Below are positions 1-10,675 of a stretch of 64,000 nucleotides of DNA, in pieces; position 1 is the stretch's first letter; each line of letters starts with the position of its first letter. The stretch covers positions 31,560,066 through 31,624,065 of the forward strand of contig OY759215.1 in the NCBI GenBank assembly GCA_963662175.1, given 5' to 3'. Below the pieces are notes generated by a model, which saw nothing but the letters and a program-made list of their open reading frames with translations, did not search any database and was not told the DNA's origin. The translations under genes were made by a program, and so were the position numbers. This DNA is from Aradus depressus (lineage: Eukaryota > Arthropoda > Insecta > Hemiptera > Aradidae).

Positions 1-157
1 ATGGCTGGCGGTACAGGCGCTTCTATTAATTTGTCGAGGGACTTTAAAAGTGTCTTGGAATACTGTCAAACCAAGTGGAAGACACCACTGGAAGAAATGC
101 AGGAGAAACGTATACACAATCCCAGAGAAGCCTCAAAAATACACAGATATTTTATTT
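1..157 (+). CDS. coding-like segment, unrecognised
   Basis: The frame is open from the first base. It reads as plausible protein for about 50 residues (LSRDFKSVLEYC, then KWKTPLEEMQEKR and NPREASKIHRY) before turning into hydrophobic, low-complexity translation of AT-rich DNA up to a stop at 282. It may be an exon whose 5' part lies left of the window. Weak donor-like GT sites follow GAAAC near 109, but no convincing splice junction is visible. I do not recognise the family. Confidence 0.22.
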
Positions 158-282
158 TATATTTTGGTTTTACTTTCTTAAATTTTTTTTTTAACGCCAA
201 GCGCGTCTATAGTGCAGTGATTTTACCAGCAAACATCATTAATGGCAGTATTATTGATGCCAATGTAATATTCTCTATGTAA

Positions 283-294
283 TATATATATATG

Positions 295-344
<50 letters not shown>

Positions 345-640
345 ATTACGACAATATTATAATAACTGATTTATTTAAACGTTTATAATGCAACGATAGT
401 TTCTACCAGTACACCTATAGTCTATGATTTTATAAATAAATACTTTTTTTATATGTATTAAGCATAAATACTCTTATAAAGAAATATGTTCTTACTTTAT
501 TGTCGTTATAAAGTCAATATCAATATTGGAATATTGGGATGGATCGACCAAAGGGAAGAGATCAGGCTTCTGGCAAATAAAAACAAACTGAATGTCTGCC
601 AAGCTTTCGGCACTGCATGTGCCTTCTTCAGAGCCTGTAC
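283..640. other. AT-rich non-coding DNA
   Basis: A TA microsatellite lies at about 283-328, followed by a T-run. Nothing else is recognised. Confidence 0.5.
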
Positions 641-785
641 TAAGAAATATACATAGATTATCAGAATATATATAGATTATCATAGAATATACATAGATTA
701 TCAGAATATATATAGATTATCATAGAATATACATAGATTATTAGAATATATATAGATTATCATAGAATATACATAGATTAAGTCG
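641..785. repeat. tandem repeat, 40-bp unit
   Basis: The block ACATAGATTA recurs at 651, 691, 731 and 771, so the period is exactly 40 bp. Each unit also holds a TATATAGATTATCATAG half. About 3.5 units are nearly identical, which suggests recent expansion or homogenisation. Confidence 0.85.
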
Positions 786-3062
786 GTTTATATATCGGTC
801 TTCAAATTTAAGTAAAAATCTTAAGTGTGGTTTCTTGCAACCGATTAATACATGCAAATAAAATTTTAAAAAATCACTCTTAACCTCATTCAAACAAAAA
901 CTGTAGATCTGTCAGTGGTTAGAAGTCTCTTGCTTTTCTGACATTTTCTTTCCATTATATTGTTGATATACCCTCAAATGGAGGAGTGCAAAATAAATAG
1001 AATATAATAAATACAATTAGAAAAATAAGAAATTAAAAATAATAATAATAATAATGAACGTATTGACTATATGAGCCATAACGTCCTGTAATTACTGTTT
1101 TTATTCGTGTGTCGATCTGACACTTGTTGAATTCTGGAGTAGAACTTATTAAATGGCACTCTGATGAACTCTTCTATTGGGGAATGTCCAGTTCTCGGTG
1201 GAGTTTAAAACTTTTATATTATTTGAACTATAGTTAACTTATAAGGCAACCTGTTAAAACCAGGTGGTTGCTATATATCCTATTCAAACGTGAAACACAT
1301 GAGGCACTAACCATCCATCAAAAAATTATGTATAAGGACAGTAATGTTAAACAGAGATACCTTTAAAATCTATATATGCATATCCTTTACTATTTGCCCA
1401 ATAAATTATTCGTATTAATTTATACGATTTATTTGTAATTGAACAAATTGATGAAAAAAATAACCGGTATTTCGAGTCCAGAACCTTGCATCACGGAACA
1501 ATCAATTACTGCTATTCTGAATATATAAAAAAATAGAAAAAATATTAATAGTAAAAATAAATATTGCCAAGGTCATCGTATCAACCTTTTTAAAATCCCT
1601 CTTTTTGGTTTAACTTGTATGCTTACCATTTGATATTGGAACTCTCCTTTCAATGTAACCTGTCTCTCATCAAGGAAGTGTTACTTTGTAGAATATTGTT
1701 CTATGAGCTGAACGATGTCACTCTGCTTTGTCAAGTTGAATTAATAATTTAAATATAGCTTTAACTAATATTGTTATTATCTTCTTTATATCTTTCATTA
1801 ACATTAGACTGTTTACAATAGTGCACCCTGTTTACCTGGCTGATTTACTTACGATCCTGAGCAGGCACATCTGGTTTTTTTTTTCTGTTCTTCCTTATTG
1901 GTGGCAGTGAACAGATACAAGGTATTTAATGTACTAATTCATGTTAACGTTCCATATAACATTTTTTATTGTTTTGTTACATTAAAATTGAATGTTGGTA
2001 TCAGTATAAACAACTTATAAGAATTGCCATCTTTCCTGACATCGATCTAAATATCCAGAAAGCCCTCTGTCCATCCTCATGAGCTAATAACTTTTCAGAA
2101 TGTTAATTAAAAACAATTATGAAAAGTTAATTTTAAAGGAGCTATTTAAAATGCACTTAATTACACTGTAAATAAATCTAAATTATATCCAATTATTACT
2201 CCACTGAGTACAACAGATGAGAAATTTAAATTTGATTGCCTCATTTGGTATGTTTCGAAGTTTACTTCAATGAAACATTCGAATCGTGACACGATCCTCC
2301 ATAAACATGTTTAATAATGTAGAAAAATCTGTTAAGATCTCATAGCAGATTCATTTATCTCAGGACAAATGTTCAACCTACTCTCGTATCATATAAGAAC
2401 CATTCAGTTATTTATTGAAATTGAAAATTATGTAATTGGTCCCAGTACTTTACTTCGGGGTAATTCTTTCTTATTCTTTGATTAATTATTACTAATTTTG
2501 TATTTACTTAGTTCGATTGTTACGTGATAATTGTATTCTTTGGTAGTTCGCTTAAAGAAAGTTTAGAAAGTTAATCTTGTAAAAAAGTTCATGTTTTAGT
2601 CTTATCACTGGATAAGAAATATCTGATTAATCTAAGAACTTTTTTATATTTTACATATATTTTTTTTTTTTTTAACTTTCAGTCTTTAACTTTCCCGTTG
2701 GTTCTTGCACTTTCATTGCAGCTGCCTCTGACTGAGGATTGTCACGGTAGATTTTATTGAACGCCTGGTTAAACCCAATTCTGCCGCCAAATCTCATTTT
2801 CTCGGAGCACATTCCAAGGTCTGTTGCCGGCCTCGTCCTTCATGGCCATAGAACACACTGACAGCCCCATTAGCTTTATATCTTCTTGGAGGCACTTACT
2901 GCCCTCTGCAGGAAGGGGTTATTATCTTATTGTTTATCTTTGTTGGGACATTAAAAAAAACACTGCATCTAGTCTAACATCAATGTTGATTGAGGTTTCT
3001 AAAATTTTTCAACTTATTTTACACATTCGGTCTGCAGAAATATAATAAATGTACGAATACAT
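786..3062. other. non-coding AT-rich DNA
   Basis: No gene is supported. A GC-richer patch at 2690-2960 has short coding-like reading on the minus strand (see rejected items). The rest is AT-rich with homopolymer runs. Confidence 0.4.
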
Positions 3063-3660
3063 TACGCCATCGTCAGCACAAAGTTCAAAAGTGTTATTTA
3101 AGTTTGATAGGTTATCATGTTTTAACAATCCTCAGGTTATCTGAGATGACCTAGGACTGTGACACTCTGTCCCCTAGGGAAGTTCTATAATTCAACGAAG
3201 GAAGAGGATTAAAGTAACTTCATCTTTGTGAAAAAGGTAGACTCTCAGCTTGACTCTCTCGAACAGCTGGAAATTAATAGAGAGTTTTAAAAAATGGGAA
3301 TTGTTTGAACGACCAAACTCACTTCAAATTCTCATCCCTGTTAACGCTACCAAGTTAATATAATATATTGTTTGTTTTTATTTTTCTTGTGATTGATATT
3401 ATGTCATATATAGGTACCTTATTTCTTATATATAACATGTATTCCATAATAAACGCCATTATCTTATTTATTTTTTAGTTCCTATTATATTTTATATACT
3501 TTATTAGATTATTGACTCAAGGTTGGTAGACCTCCTCCCCCCCCCCTCCCTCCCCACTTCTCTCCCTAAGACTTCCCTAAGGGACAGGGTGTCACAACCT
3601 TAGGTAATCTCAGGTAACCTTAGGATTGTATAAATATGACAACCTAGCAAACTTAAATGT

Positions 3661-3907
3661 TGTCACCGCACTTAGAGATGGCAGGTGATCGGGTTCTTCA
3701 TAGTAGAAAGAAATGAGACATCTTCTGTAGGTCTGGAGGTGGTTCTCGTTCTCTGGTTTCTGATAGTCTGCTCTTATGGGCTGGGACCGCCGTATTTATA
3801 CCTAGGTCAGGTACCTCCAGTACCCCCCACTCTCACACCGGGGTGCAGGAGTAGTGGGGGGTGACTGGTGGCGCTTCCTACCCAGGGGACAACTACTGGT
3901 GGTAACA
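3661..3907 (-). repeat. 3' LTR of the gypsy element
   Basis: 247 bp, bounded by TG and CA. It matches the right LTR except for A/G in TTCATAGTAG versus TTCATGGTAG and T/C in CTGCTCTTATG versus CTGCCCTTATG. Confidence 0.95.
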
Positions 3908-3921
3908 TTCCCCCCCAACTT
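3908..3921 (-). promoter_or_regulatory. polypurine tract
   Basis: Read on the minus strand this is AAGTTGGGGGGGAA directly before the 3' LTR. This is the expected place for the RNase-H-resistant primer of plus-strand DNA synthesis. Confidence 0.85.
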
Positions 3922-4040
3922 CGAAGAACGAGAACCATCTCTTGTTTATTATGAAAATAATACAAAGTATATACAATAATTATTATAATATATATTATAT
4001 TTATTTTTTTTATTTATTTATTTATTATTATTATTTATTT

Positions 4041-7000
4041 TTATTGATTTGAAGTGGTTGCTCTTCCTAGCCCTGGTGCTGTGGTCGCTGGTTGGTGGTC
4101 ATGTGCATCCAGCTCCAGGGGGTCCGACTGTTGCCGTCCCTCCTCGTCCCGTTCCCGAGGTTCGGTGAGCTCAGGTTGTACCGCCCTAGGTGCCGGCCGA
4201 AGATCGAGGACGTGTACCTTCACGGGAGTGTGGTCTTCATCCTCTCGCTCCACCCAATAGCAATGTTCCCCCGCTGGAATGATAATCTTCCGAGGGCCGA
4301 GCCATAATGGATGGAGACCTCTTCCTCGAGGCCTGCAGCGCAGCATCACCAGGTCTCCAGTTTCAAATCGAGGGGGGTTACGCGGTTTCCGTCCGGTATA
4401 TCGCCTCCGATACTTTCCTTGTTGAGCCAGAACGTCGCGTTGGATCTCCCTCACGGGTCGATTGACCACATTTGTTCGTGGGGCGCTCCACTCACCAGGC
4501 CGAGTGATTTCGTGGCCGAACAGCACTTGACTTGGGGTTTGTCCAGTTGCAGCGTTGGCTCGGCATCGCAGTTGGAAGGCGGCTGTAGCCACATGTTCTC
4601 CCCAGGGGTGGTTTGGCTGCTGCAATCTCAGAGCTCGTAAACTTTTCTTAAGCTCCTGGTTTCGCCGCTCCGCAGGGTTGGCCCGTGGGTGGTAGACCGC
4701 TGTAGTAAAATGTTGGATGTGCCAAGTCCGTAGTGCTTTCTTGAACTGTGCGCTGATGAATTGTCGGCCATTGTCGGTAATGAGGGTCCGCGGAAACCCG
4801 AAGCGTCGGAACACCTCGTCCCGTAGCTTGCGGATGACGACCTCAGCAGCGCTCGATTTTGTCGGAAAGGCTTCGGTCCATTTGGTGAAGAGGTCGGTTA
4901 CCACCAATATAAATCGATGGCCCTGACTGTCTTCCTCGTAGGGTCCCATGAAGTCTACTGCAACTGTCTCGAAGGGTCGTGTAGGAACGTGTGATTGCAG
5001 AGGTGGTTCCGGTAGGGCAGCTCCTCTCTTGATACATGCGCACAGGAGACAGTAGCGGACGTAATTTTGCACGTCCTTTTTCATCCTGGGCCAGTAGTAA
5101 TGAAGTTTCAGTGCCCTTAATGTCTCCTCGGCGCCCGGATGTCCAGCTGAAGCACTGCCATGGTGCTCGTGCAACACTCTTTCCTTCACGCCCTCCGGGA
5201 CGTACAGCTTATTCTCGAACAAGAGAGATCCATCGTCTACTTTAGTGTGTCGTAGCAAAAGACTCTCCTGGGCGGTGGGTTGTCCTCCTCTTTGGGCCTC
5301 CTGCAGCTTGGCGATTAATGCGCGGCACTCTGTATCTTTAGATTGGGCTTGTCTCACCTCATCAGCTAGTGTGATACCCTCTAGGGTTTGCACCATGGGT
5401 AACTTACCAGGGGCTTCCCCGACAGAAGCTTGACCGGGAAGTCCCGCTGGAGGGAGGATCCTATCTATTTCTTCGTAGAGGTCTTCATCTTCCTCGCTCC
5501 CGGCAGGATGTCGGGACAAGACATCGGCCAGTTCGTTGTCTTTTCCTGGGCAATGTTCGACAGTAAAAGAGAATTCCTGCAAAAGTAGACTCCACCTGGT
5601 CAGCTTTGACTGCGCGTCGCGCGACCGGTCAAGCCATACCAAGGCCTTACTATCTGTTCTCAGTTTAAAAGGCCGGTCCTCCAAGTACTGCCGATACTTC
5701 TTGATTGCCCAGATCACTGCCATACATTCTTGTTCATTGATGTGGTAGCGCTTCTGAGGTCCCGTCAGCTTAGCGCTAGAGTAGGAGATTATTCGCCTCT
5801 GTTTATCTACCTCCTGGTATAGCACTGCTGCGATGCCCTCCCCACTGGCATCCGTCTGAAGAACGTAGGGAAGAGCAGGGTCCGGGCGGTGTAAAGTGAG
5901 TGGTCGATTCAGGGCGGCTTTGGTTTCCTCAAATGACCTCTGAGCTGAGGGACCCCAACGAAAAGCCTTTTTTTCCGATAGGAGGTCCTCGAGGGGAGCC
6001 ACGAGGATGGTGTAATTCTCCAAATATTCTCGCAGCCATCCACATACACCTAGAAAACTTCGCAACTCCTTCCTGGTCTTGGGCACTGGGAAACTCTGTA
6101 TAGCGTCGAGATGCCTCGGTTCCGGATGGTTCCCGTCGGTGGCGATTCGGTGACCCAGGTATGTGAGTTCCTCCTTCCCGAAGTTACACTTCTCCAGGGA
6201 ACAGCCGAGACCGTGCTCCCGTAATCGTTCCAAAACCAGACGAAGATGGGTAAGATGTTCTTCGTAGTTGTTTGAGAACACCAGTACATCGTCCAGGTAA
6301 ACCCTAGAAAATCGCCCAAAACCCTCTAAAACTTGGGTCATTAATTTCTGGAATGTAGCTGGTGCCGTTTTTAGGCCGAATGGCATAACCTTAAACTGAT
6401 AGGTTGCTCCGTCATGGGTTGCGAAGGTTGTGAACTTCCTATCGCTCCTCCTGAGCGGTATTTGCCAGTATCCAGAGCGTAGATCCAGGCTAGAGAAAAC
6501 GCGAGCAGGCCCAAAGTCGCGGATCGCATCTTGGATGAGGGGAAGAGGAGCTGCTTCGTCGCTCGTGAGGGCGTTGAGCCGTCTGAAGTCAACGCAGAAG
6601 CGTGGCCGACCATCCTTCTTTTTCACCACTACTACAGGCGAGCAGTATGGACTGGAACTACGCTCGATGACCCCGCTGGCTAACATCTCGTCGACTTGTG
6701 CCTGTATCAGCTGTTTCTTCGCCTCGCTGCAGGGGTAGGGTCGAAGGGCAAACGGTTGGTGAGGCGTCAGTTGGATACGATGTTGCACCGCTCGAGCAGT
6801 GCCCACAGAAAGCCCGCTAAAGGTAGACGCAAAATTCTGGCACAGAGTTTCAAACTGGGGTCTTAGGCTTTGGGGAAATCCACTTTGTGGGGTCGCTCTC
6901 GGTAACACCTGTGCGGTTCTGGGCGATGTAGTACTCCAGTAGACGGTGTGTCTGGGAGTGCGTCCCAGGTGTGTACATCGATGCCCATATTCCATGGTGG

Positions 7001-7373
7001 CGGCACAACTTTCTAGGAAGGGTGCTCCCAGTATTATGTCGCTAGCCAGAGTTGAGCACGCAAAGAATTTGGCATCATAAACCACATCCTGTATTCCTAG
7101 CGGGACTAGGAGGGGCCCACTAACCTTCATTTTGGACCGACCATCGGCCATGGTCACAAAAGTAATTGACCCTGACGAAGAAGGCGGGATCAATTTGGTG
7201 TTTATCAAGTTGTACGACGCCCCGGAATCAATTAGAGCGAGGTACGATCGCCCCTTGATCTGTACCTGGAGGCGTGGTAGGTTGGGGAGTGAGCCAGTGG
7301 AAAGTGTTACGGGGGTCGGAGGGCAATTGGGGCTTATTGCGGTCCGGCCCCTAGGAAGTTTTCCGACTTCGAC
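4041..7373 (-). CDS. pol: gypsy pol polyprotein (PR-RT-RNH-IN)
   Basis: Open frame of about 1,110 codons from 7373 to the stop at 4041. It lies in the -1 frame relative to the end of gag and overlaps gag over 7334-7373, which fits -1 ribosomal frameshifting. The protease active site LIDSGAS is encoded at 7215-7229. Counting from codon 7208, reverse transcriptase spans about residues 165-360 with YLDD at 304-307. RNase H has QTDAS near 453 and RTDS near 519. Integrase has an HHCC finger (His 683 and 690, Cys 720 and 723) and the catalytic triad in VDF (752), TDNG (812) and AER (847). A basic C-terminal tail carries LGPRK. All key residues are present. No ATG is needed if it is made as a Gag-Pol fusion. 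Confidence 0.93.
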   Translation of the reverse strand, partial: VEVGKLPRGRTAISPNCPPTPVTLSTGSLPNLPRLQVQIKGRSYLALIDSGASYNLINTKLIPPSSSGSITFVTMADGRSKMKVSGPLLVPLGIQDVVYDAKFFACSTLASDIILGAPFLESCAATMEYGHRCTHLGRTPRHTVYWSTTSPRTAQVLPRATPQSGFPQSLRPQFETLCQNFASTFSGLSVGTARAVQHRIQLTPHQPFALRPYPCSEAKKQLIQAQVDEMLASGVIERSSSPYCSPVVVVKKKDGRPRFCVDFRRLNALTSDEAAPLPLIQDAIRDFGPARVFSSLDLRSGYWQIPLRRSDRKFTTFATHDGATYQFKVMPFGLKTAPATFQKLMTQVLEGFGRFSRVYLDDVLVFSNNYEEHLTHLRLVLERLREHGLGCSLEKCNFGKEELTYLGHRIATDGNHPEPRHLDAIQSFPVPKTRKELRSFLGVCGWLREYLENYTILVAPLEDLLSEKKAFRWGPSAQRSFEETKAALNRPLTLHRPDPALPYVLQTDASGEGIAAVLYQEVDKQRRIISYSSAKLTGPQKRYHINEQECMAVIWAIKKYRQYLEDRPFKLRTDSKALVWLDRSRDAQSKLTRWSLLLQEFSFTVEHCPGKDNELADVLSRHPAGSEEDEDLYEEIDRILPPAGLPGQASVGEAPGKLPMVQTLEGITLADEVRQAQSKDTECRALIAKLQEAQRGGQPTAQESLLLRHTKVDDGSLLFENKLYVPEGVKERVLHEHHGSASAGHPGAEETLRALKLHYYWPRMKKDVQNYVRYCLLCACIKRGAALPEPPLQSHVPTRPFETVAVDFMGPYEEDSQGHRFILVVTDLFTKWTEAFPTKSSAAEVVIRKLRDEVFRRFGFPRTLITDNGRQFISAQFKKALRTWHIQHFTTAVYHPRANPAERRNQELKKSLRALRLQQPNHPWGEHVATAAFQLRCRANAATGQTPSQVLFGHEITRPGEWSAPRTNVVNRPVREIQRDVLAQQGKYRRRYTGRKPRNPPRFETGDLVMLRCRPRGRGLHPLWLGPRKIIIPAGEHCYWVEREDEDHTPVKVHVLDLRPAPRAVQPELTEPRERDEEGRQQSDPLELDAHDHQPATTAPGLGRATTSNQ

Positions 7374-9350
7374 TTAGTCCTGGCCTGTTGACGGTAGCGG
7401 ATCCCTTCCTGAATTCTAATAGCCGATCCAACAAAATGCTCGAAGCTCCAAAATTCACCGACCGCATCGAGGGTTTGTTGTATCCGAGGCTCTAACTGTC
7501 TTGTCAGATGAGACACCATCATCTGCCACTGTTCCGCGGGATAGAGCCGCCTCCATAGAACATGCTGGCTGCGCAGGTATTCACCAACGTCATCAGATGT
7601 GTTTTGGACGGAATTGAGGAGCTTCTGCCGGAGGCGGACCAAGTGGGTGTTGCCGTCGAAACGCTCGAGAATGCGTGCCTTAAGATCCGTGTAGCCGTCT
7701 ATGTGGTCGTAAGGCGCGTTGAAGGACTCCGCGTCCCCTCTTAGCTGCTTTTTCGCCAGTACATAGAGGCCCCAGCCAGAGGGAGAATAGCCATATTCCA
7801 ACACCCTCAAGCCGTCTGAAGAACACTTTTGGGTCTTCAAAATCCCGACCGGAAAACGTGGGCAAAAGGTCTGCAGGTGTTAATAGAGGGGGCTCAGGAG
7901 TTGGGACCACTTTAAAATGTTGTGAATGGGGTACCTGGTTTGAGTCCGCTGTCACTGGGAGCTGTCGTGGCATTCCATCGGATACAATTGATGCGGGCTG
8001 CCGATCTGGAACCTCCAAGCGGCTGGATGTGGGCCCTGCAGCAATCGTAGGACGCTGATCGTTCAGCAAAGCAGTGAGGTCGGCGGCGTTCATCAGACTG
8101 GAGCGTAGGGCCTGGAGCGTGTTTGCCGTACTAGGGCGGACGTCAAGGCGATGGAAGTAGTCCAGGGCCTTTCTTAGAGTCAGCTGTAGAGAGCTGAGGA
8201 CCGACGGAGTAGTGTCCAGGTCAGACAACGGCGCTACGTGGGGATGTCTAGTCTGATGCACCGCGAAGCTCATCTGCAGTGCGTCAAGAGGAGCTGTCGG
8301 CTGCATCACATAGCTCCTGGAGGAATCCTGCATTGCTGAGGCAGTACGGCAGTCAGGTTGATGGCCAGGGATGGATTCGAGCGGCACGGAGGACAGCTGC
8401 GAGACACGGTTGGCCTGCTGGACGTTCTGCGCTGAATCGCAGGGCGCAGCGGAATACTGCGCCACGGTGGGAGGCCGGTAGGCAGCTTGACGGCCGAGCG
8501 ATGACTCAAACGGCACAGTTGCGGACAGCGGCGGGAGGCGGCTGTCCTGCTGGAAGTTCTGCGCTGAATCGCAGGGCGCAGCGGAATACTGCGCCACGGT
8601 GGGAGGCCGGTAGGCAGCTTGACGGCCGAGCGATGACTCAAACGGCACAGTTGCGGACAGCGGCGGGAGGCGGCTGTCCTGCTGGAAGTTATGCGCTGAC
8701 TCGCAGGGCGCAGCGGAATACTGCGCCACGGTGGGAGGCCGGTAGGCAGCTTGACGGCCGAGCAATGACTCAAACGGCACAGTTGCGGACAGCGGCAGGA
8801 GGCGGCTGTCCTGCTGGAAGTTCTGCGCTGACTCGCAGGGCGCAGCTGGATATTGAGGCACTGTGCGGGGCCGGTAGGCAGTTTGACGGCCAGGCGAGGC
8901 GTCACGCTGCACAGTAGGGGACAGCTGCGAGAGGCAGTTGTCCTGCGGGAAGTTCTGCGCAGACTCACTGGGCAGAGCAGAATACTGCGCCCCTGTGGAG
9001 GGCCGGCAGGCAGGATGCCGGCCGGGTGATGACCCACGCAGAGTAGTATTGGACAGCTGCGGGAAGTTCTGCGCAGACTCACTGGGCACAGCAGAATACT
9101 GCGCCCCTGTGGAGGGCCGGCAGGCAGGTTGACCAGGGGATGGCTCAGCCGGCCAAGTGGTGGACGGTTGGTCCTGGAAGGCGAGGTTAGAAGAGGGTAC
9201 ACTGGAGGGACCGGTCTGAGTGACACCCGTACTGACGATGGTCGGGGAGGCAGAGGTTGCGCTCGCCGTTGCCATCTGAGCAGAGGGTGTGCACTGAGTG
9301 GTTGCCTCAGCAGGGCCCGACATCTCTGCACTCGAGTCCATCGTAGTCAT
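7334..9350 (-). pseudogene. gag: gypsy gag, frame-broken
   Basis: Gag starts at one of several ATGs just after the primer site (9365, 9350 or 9341; 9350 taken here). The N-terminal two thirds is low-complexity Pro/Gln/Ser/Ala sequence with 44-residue repeats. The capsid-like part begins at LLPTFSGRDFEDP. The frame is interrupted at a GGG run (7804-7806): the upstream frame runs out of register to a stop at 7680, while the capsid continues in the next frame (YVLAKKQLRGDAESF) to a stop at 7334. A one-base indel or assembly error explains this better than programmed shifting, because it falls inside the capsid domain. No CCHC zinc knuckle is visible before the stop; the C-terminus is only Arg/Lys-rich. 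Confidence 0.85.
8424..9140 (-). repeat. in-frame 132-bp tandem repeats in gag
   Basis: The block GTTCTGCGC (or GTTATGCGC) recurs at 8424, 8556, 8688, 8820 and 8952, exactly 132 bp (44 codons) apart, and again at 9066 after a 114-bp unit. The inner four units are almost identical and the outer ones diverged. Repeated peptides include GRQAAYRP, AQYSAAPC and LPPLSATVP. Confidence 0.93.
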
Positions 9351-9368
9351 GCTCCTTAGGATCATGAG

Positions 9369-9386
9369 GCCCCACGTTGGGCGCCA
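9369..9386 (-). promoter_or_regulatory. primer binding site, tRNA-Lys(CUU) type
   Basis: On the minus strand the 18 nt TGGCGCCCAACGTGGGGC begin three bases after the 5' LTR. From memory of the tRNA, they are complementary to the 3' acceptor end and T-arm of metazoan tRNA-Lys(CUU) including CCA. Confidence 0.85.
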
Positions 9387-9389
9387 ATA

Positions 9390-9636
9390 TGTCACCGCAC
9401 TTAGAGATGGCAGGTGATCGGGTTCTTCATGGTAGAAAGAAATGAGACATCTTCTGTAGGTCTGGAGGTGGTTCTCGTTCTCTGGTTTCTGATAGTCTGC
9501 CCTTATGGGCTGGGACCGCCGTATTTATACCTAGGTCAGGTACCTCCAGTACCCCCCACTCTCACACCGGGGTGCAGGAGTAGTGGGGGGTGACTGGTGG
9601 CGCTTCCTACCCAGGGGACAACTACTGGTGGTAACA
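9390..9636 (-). repeat. 5' LTR of the gypsy element
   Basis: 247 bp, TG...CA. It holds the promoter for the genomic RNA. No AATAAA was seen in the LTR. Confidence 0.95.
9522..9529 (-). promoter_or_regulatory. TATA box in the 5' LTR
   Basis: TATAAATA on the minus strand, placed so that transcription would start around 9490-9500 inside the LTR. The same box is kept in the other LTR near 3792-3799. Confidence 0.7.
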
Positions 9637-9670
9637 ATGTCAATTTTGAACTTTGTACTGACGATGGCGA

Positions 9671-10225
9671 AAACCGAAACTGGTACAGTAGGTACCTATA
9701 TAAATATTTTTGTGAAGTTAAGACAATATAAAAGTTGAACAAGTTCTTTGTTTTTATTTATTATATAATTAATTTCAATAAACAGGGTTCCAACCATTAT
9801 CTCTGGGTTTGTTGGGCCGAGGTGAAATGTTTAATATGCTCCTATTCACTCCAAGTGTTATTTTTACGATAAGATTTACAATTTTACTAAGTTTATTTCT
9901 AACAAACAGATTACCCTAGGGAGTAACGCCTCTATATTACTTTACCTGAAGATGATTACGTGCGATGTACAAACAAAACCTCTATACTCCCTCCGCGAGC
10001 ACCGCATTCTGCACTACTCGAAAATTTTATTTGTCTTCGTTATTTCTAACTTTAGTAAAAAATTGTATTAAACAAAAAATGTTCAAAATGATAATGTCTT
10101 TCATGAAGAATATGTAACTTCTTCAAGTAGGTTCAATGGGAGAAAACATTAAATACATTTTTATATCTCCAAGGAAACCAATTCCTTATTTAGTGATTTT
10201 GAAATCATATATATCCTAAATGTGT
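9671..10225. other. non-coding AT-rich DNA
   Basis: Nothing recognised. Confidence 0.5.
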
Positions 10226-10562
10226 GGGCGCCGGTAGCTTAATGGTATGCGTGCTTGCTTAATGAGCTCAAGATCGCGGGTTCAAGACTCGGCCGAGGCT
10301 CTTACTTTATTTTATCTGGGAGGTATAATAAACTTAACCATGCCATCCTTTGGATGGGACGTTAAGCGATGGTCCCGAGCCTGTACGATGTCCGGTACTT
10401 GTTAAAGACTCTTATCCTAGATGAATAACAATTTAGGGTAGGACACATTTAGGACTCTCATTGTAGAGTCGGCCTCACATCAACATAGTGACGAAAGAGC
10501 GCTCTAGTAGTAGGCGAGATGACCTTGTAGTTAAAGCCCAGACACGAGTCATAATAACTAAC
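10226..10562 (+). mobile_element. SINE-1 copy (tRNA-headed)
   Basis: Full length. The head starts GGGCGCCGGTAGCTTAATGG and keeps the box-B region GGTTCAAGAC in slightly decayed form. The body follows (GGATGGGACGTTAAGCGATG, TACGATGTC, GTAGAGTCGG, GAAAGAGCGCTCT). The tail is ATAATAACTAACT. No clear target duplication. Confidence 0.9.
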
Positions 10563-10675
10563 TGAAGGCTGGTTGAAATATTTTCAGTTATTTTCCCATG
10601 ATGATGGAACAAACAGACAAGCAGATTTTAGCGATAATTTTGGAGCAATAAATTTTTGTTTTTATATTATATATA

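Larger units (their letters stand above)
3661..9636 (-). mobile_element. Ty3/gypsy LTR retrotransposon, near-complete
   Basis: A complete 5,976-bp LTR retrotransposon on the minus strand. The order is 5' LTR (9390-9636), tRNA-Lys primer site, gag, protease, reverse transcriptase, RNase H, integrase, polypurine tract and 3' LTR (3661-3907). The host tetranucleotide ATGT is duplicated at 3657-3660 and 9637-9640. The LTRs are the same length and differ at about two positions by eye, so the insertion is young. RNase H before integrase marks Ty3/gypsy order. No env-like frame follows integrase. The pol frame is open throughout, but gag has one frame break, so this copy may depend on proteins from others. 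Confidence 0.95.
3063..9670. mobile_element. inverted-repeat element split by the gypsy insertion
   Basis: The left arm runs from about 3063 (CGCCATCGTCAGCACAAAG) to about 3185 (CCCTAGGGAAGTT). Its reverse complement starts near 3570 (ACTTCCCTAAGGGACAGGG) and runs to 3660, then resumes after the retrotransposon at 9637 and ends near 9668 (GACGATGGCG). Without the retrotransposon the element would be about 630 bp, with arms of roughly 120 bp. No coding capacity was seen, so it is a MITE or foldback. The uninterrupted left arm shows what the right arm looked like before the gypsy insertion. Confidence 0.75.

Noticed and set aside
2690..2960. Coding-like minus-strand text (RFGGRIGFNQAFNKIYRDN and SMAMKDEAGNRPWNVLREN)
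   Set aside because: The two pieces are in different frames, each is under 50 codons, and no splice sites match. It could be a decayed gene or element, but it is not supportable.
4054..9359. Many plus-strand open frames of 60-212 codons across the gypsy element
   Set aside because: They are the antisense of gag and pol. The 212-codon one at 8279-8917 is the mirror of the in-frame 132-bp repeats.
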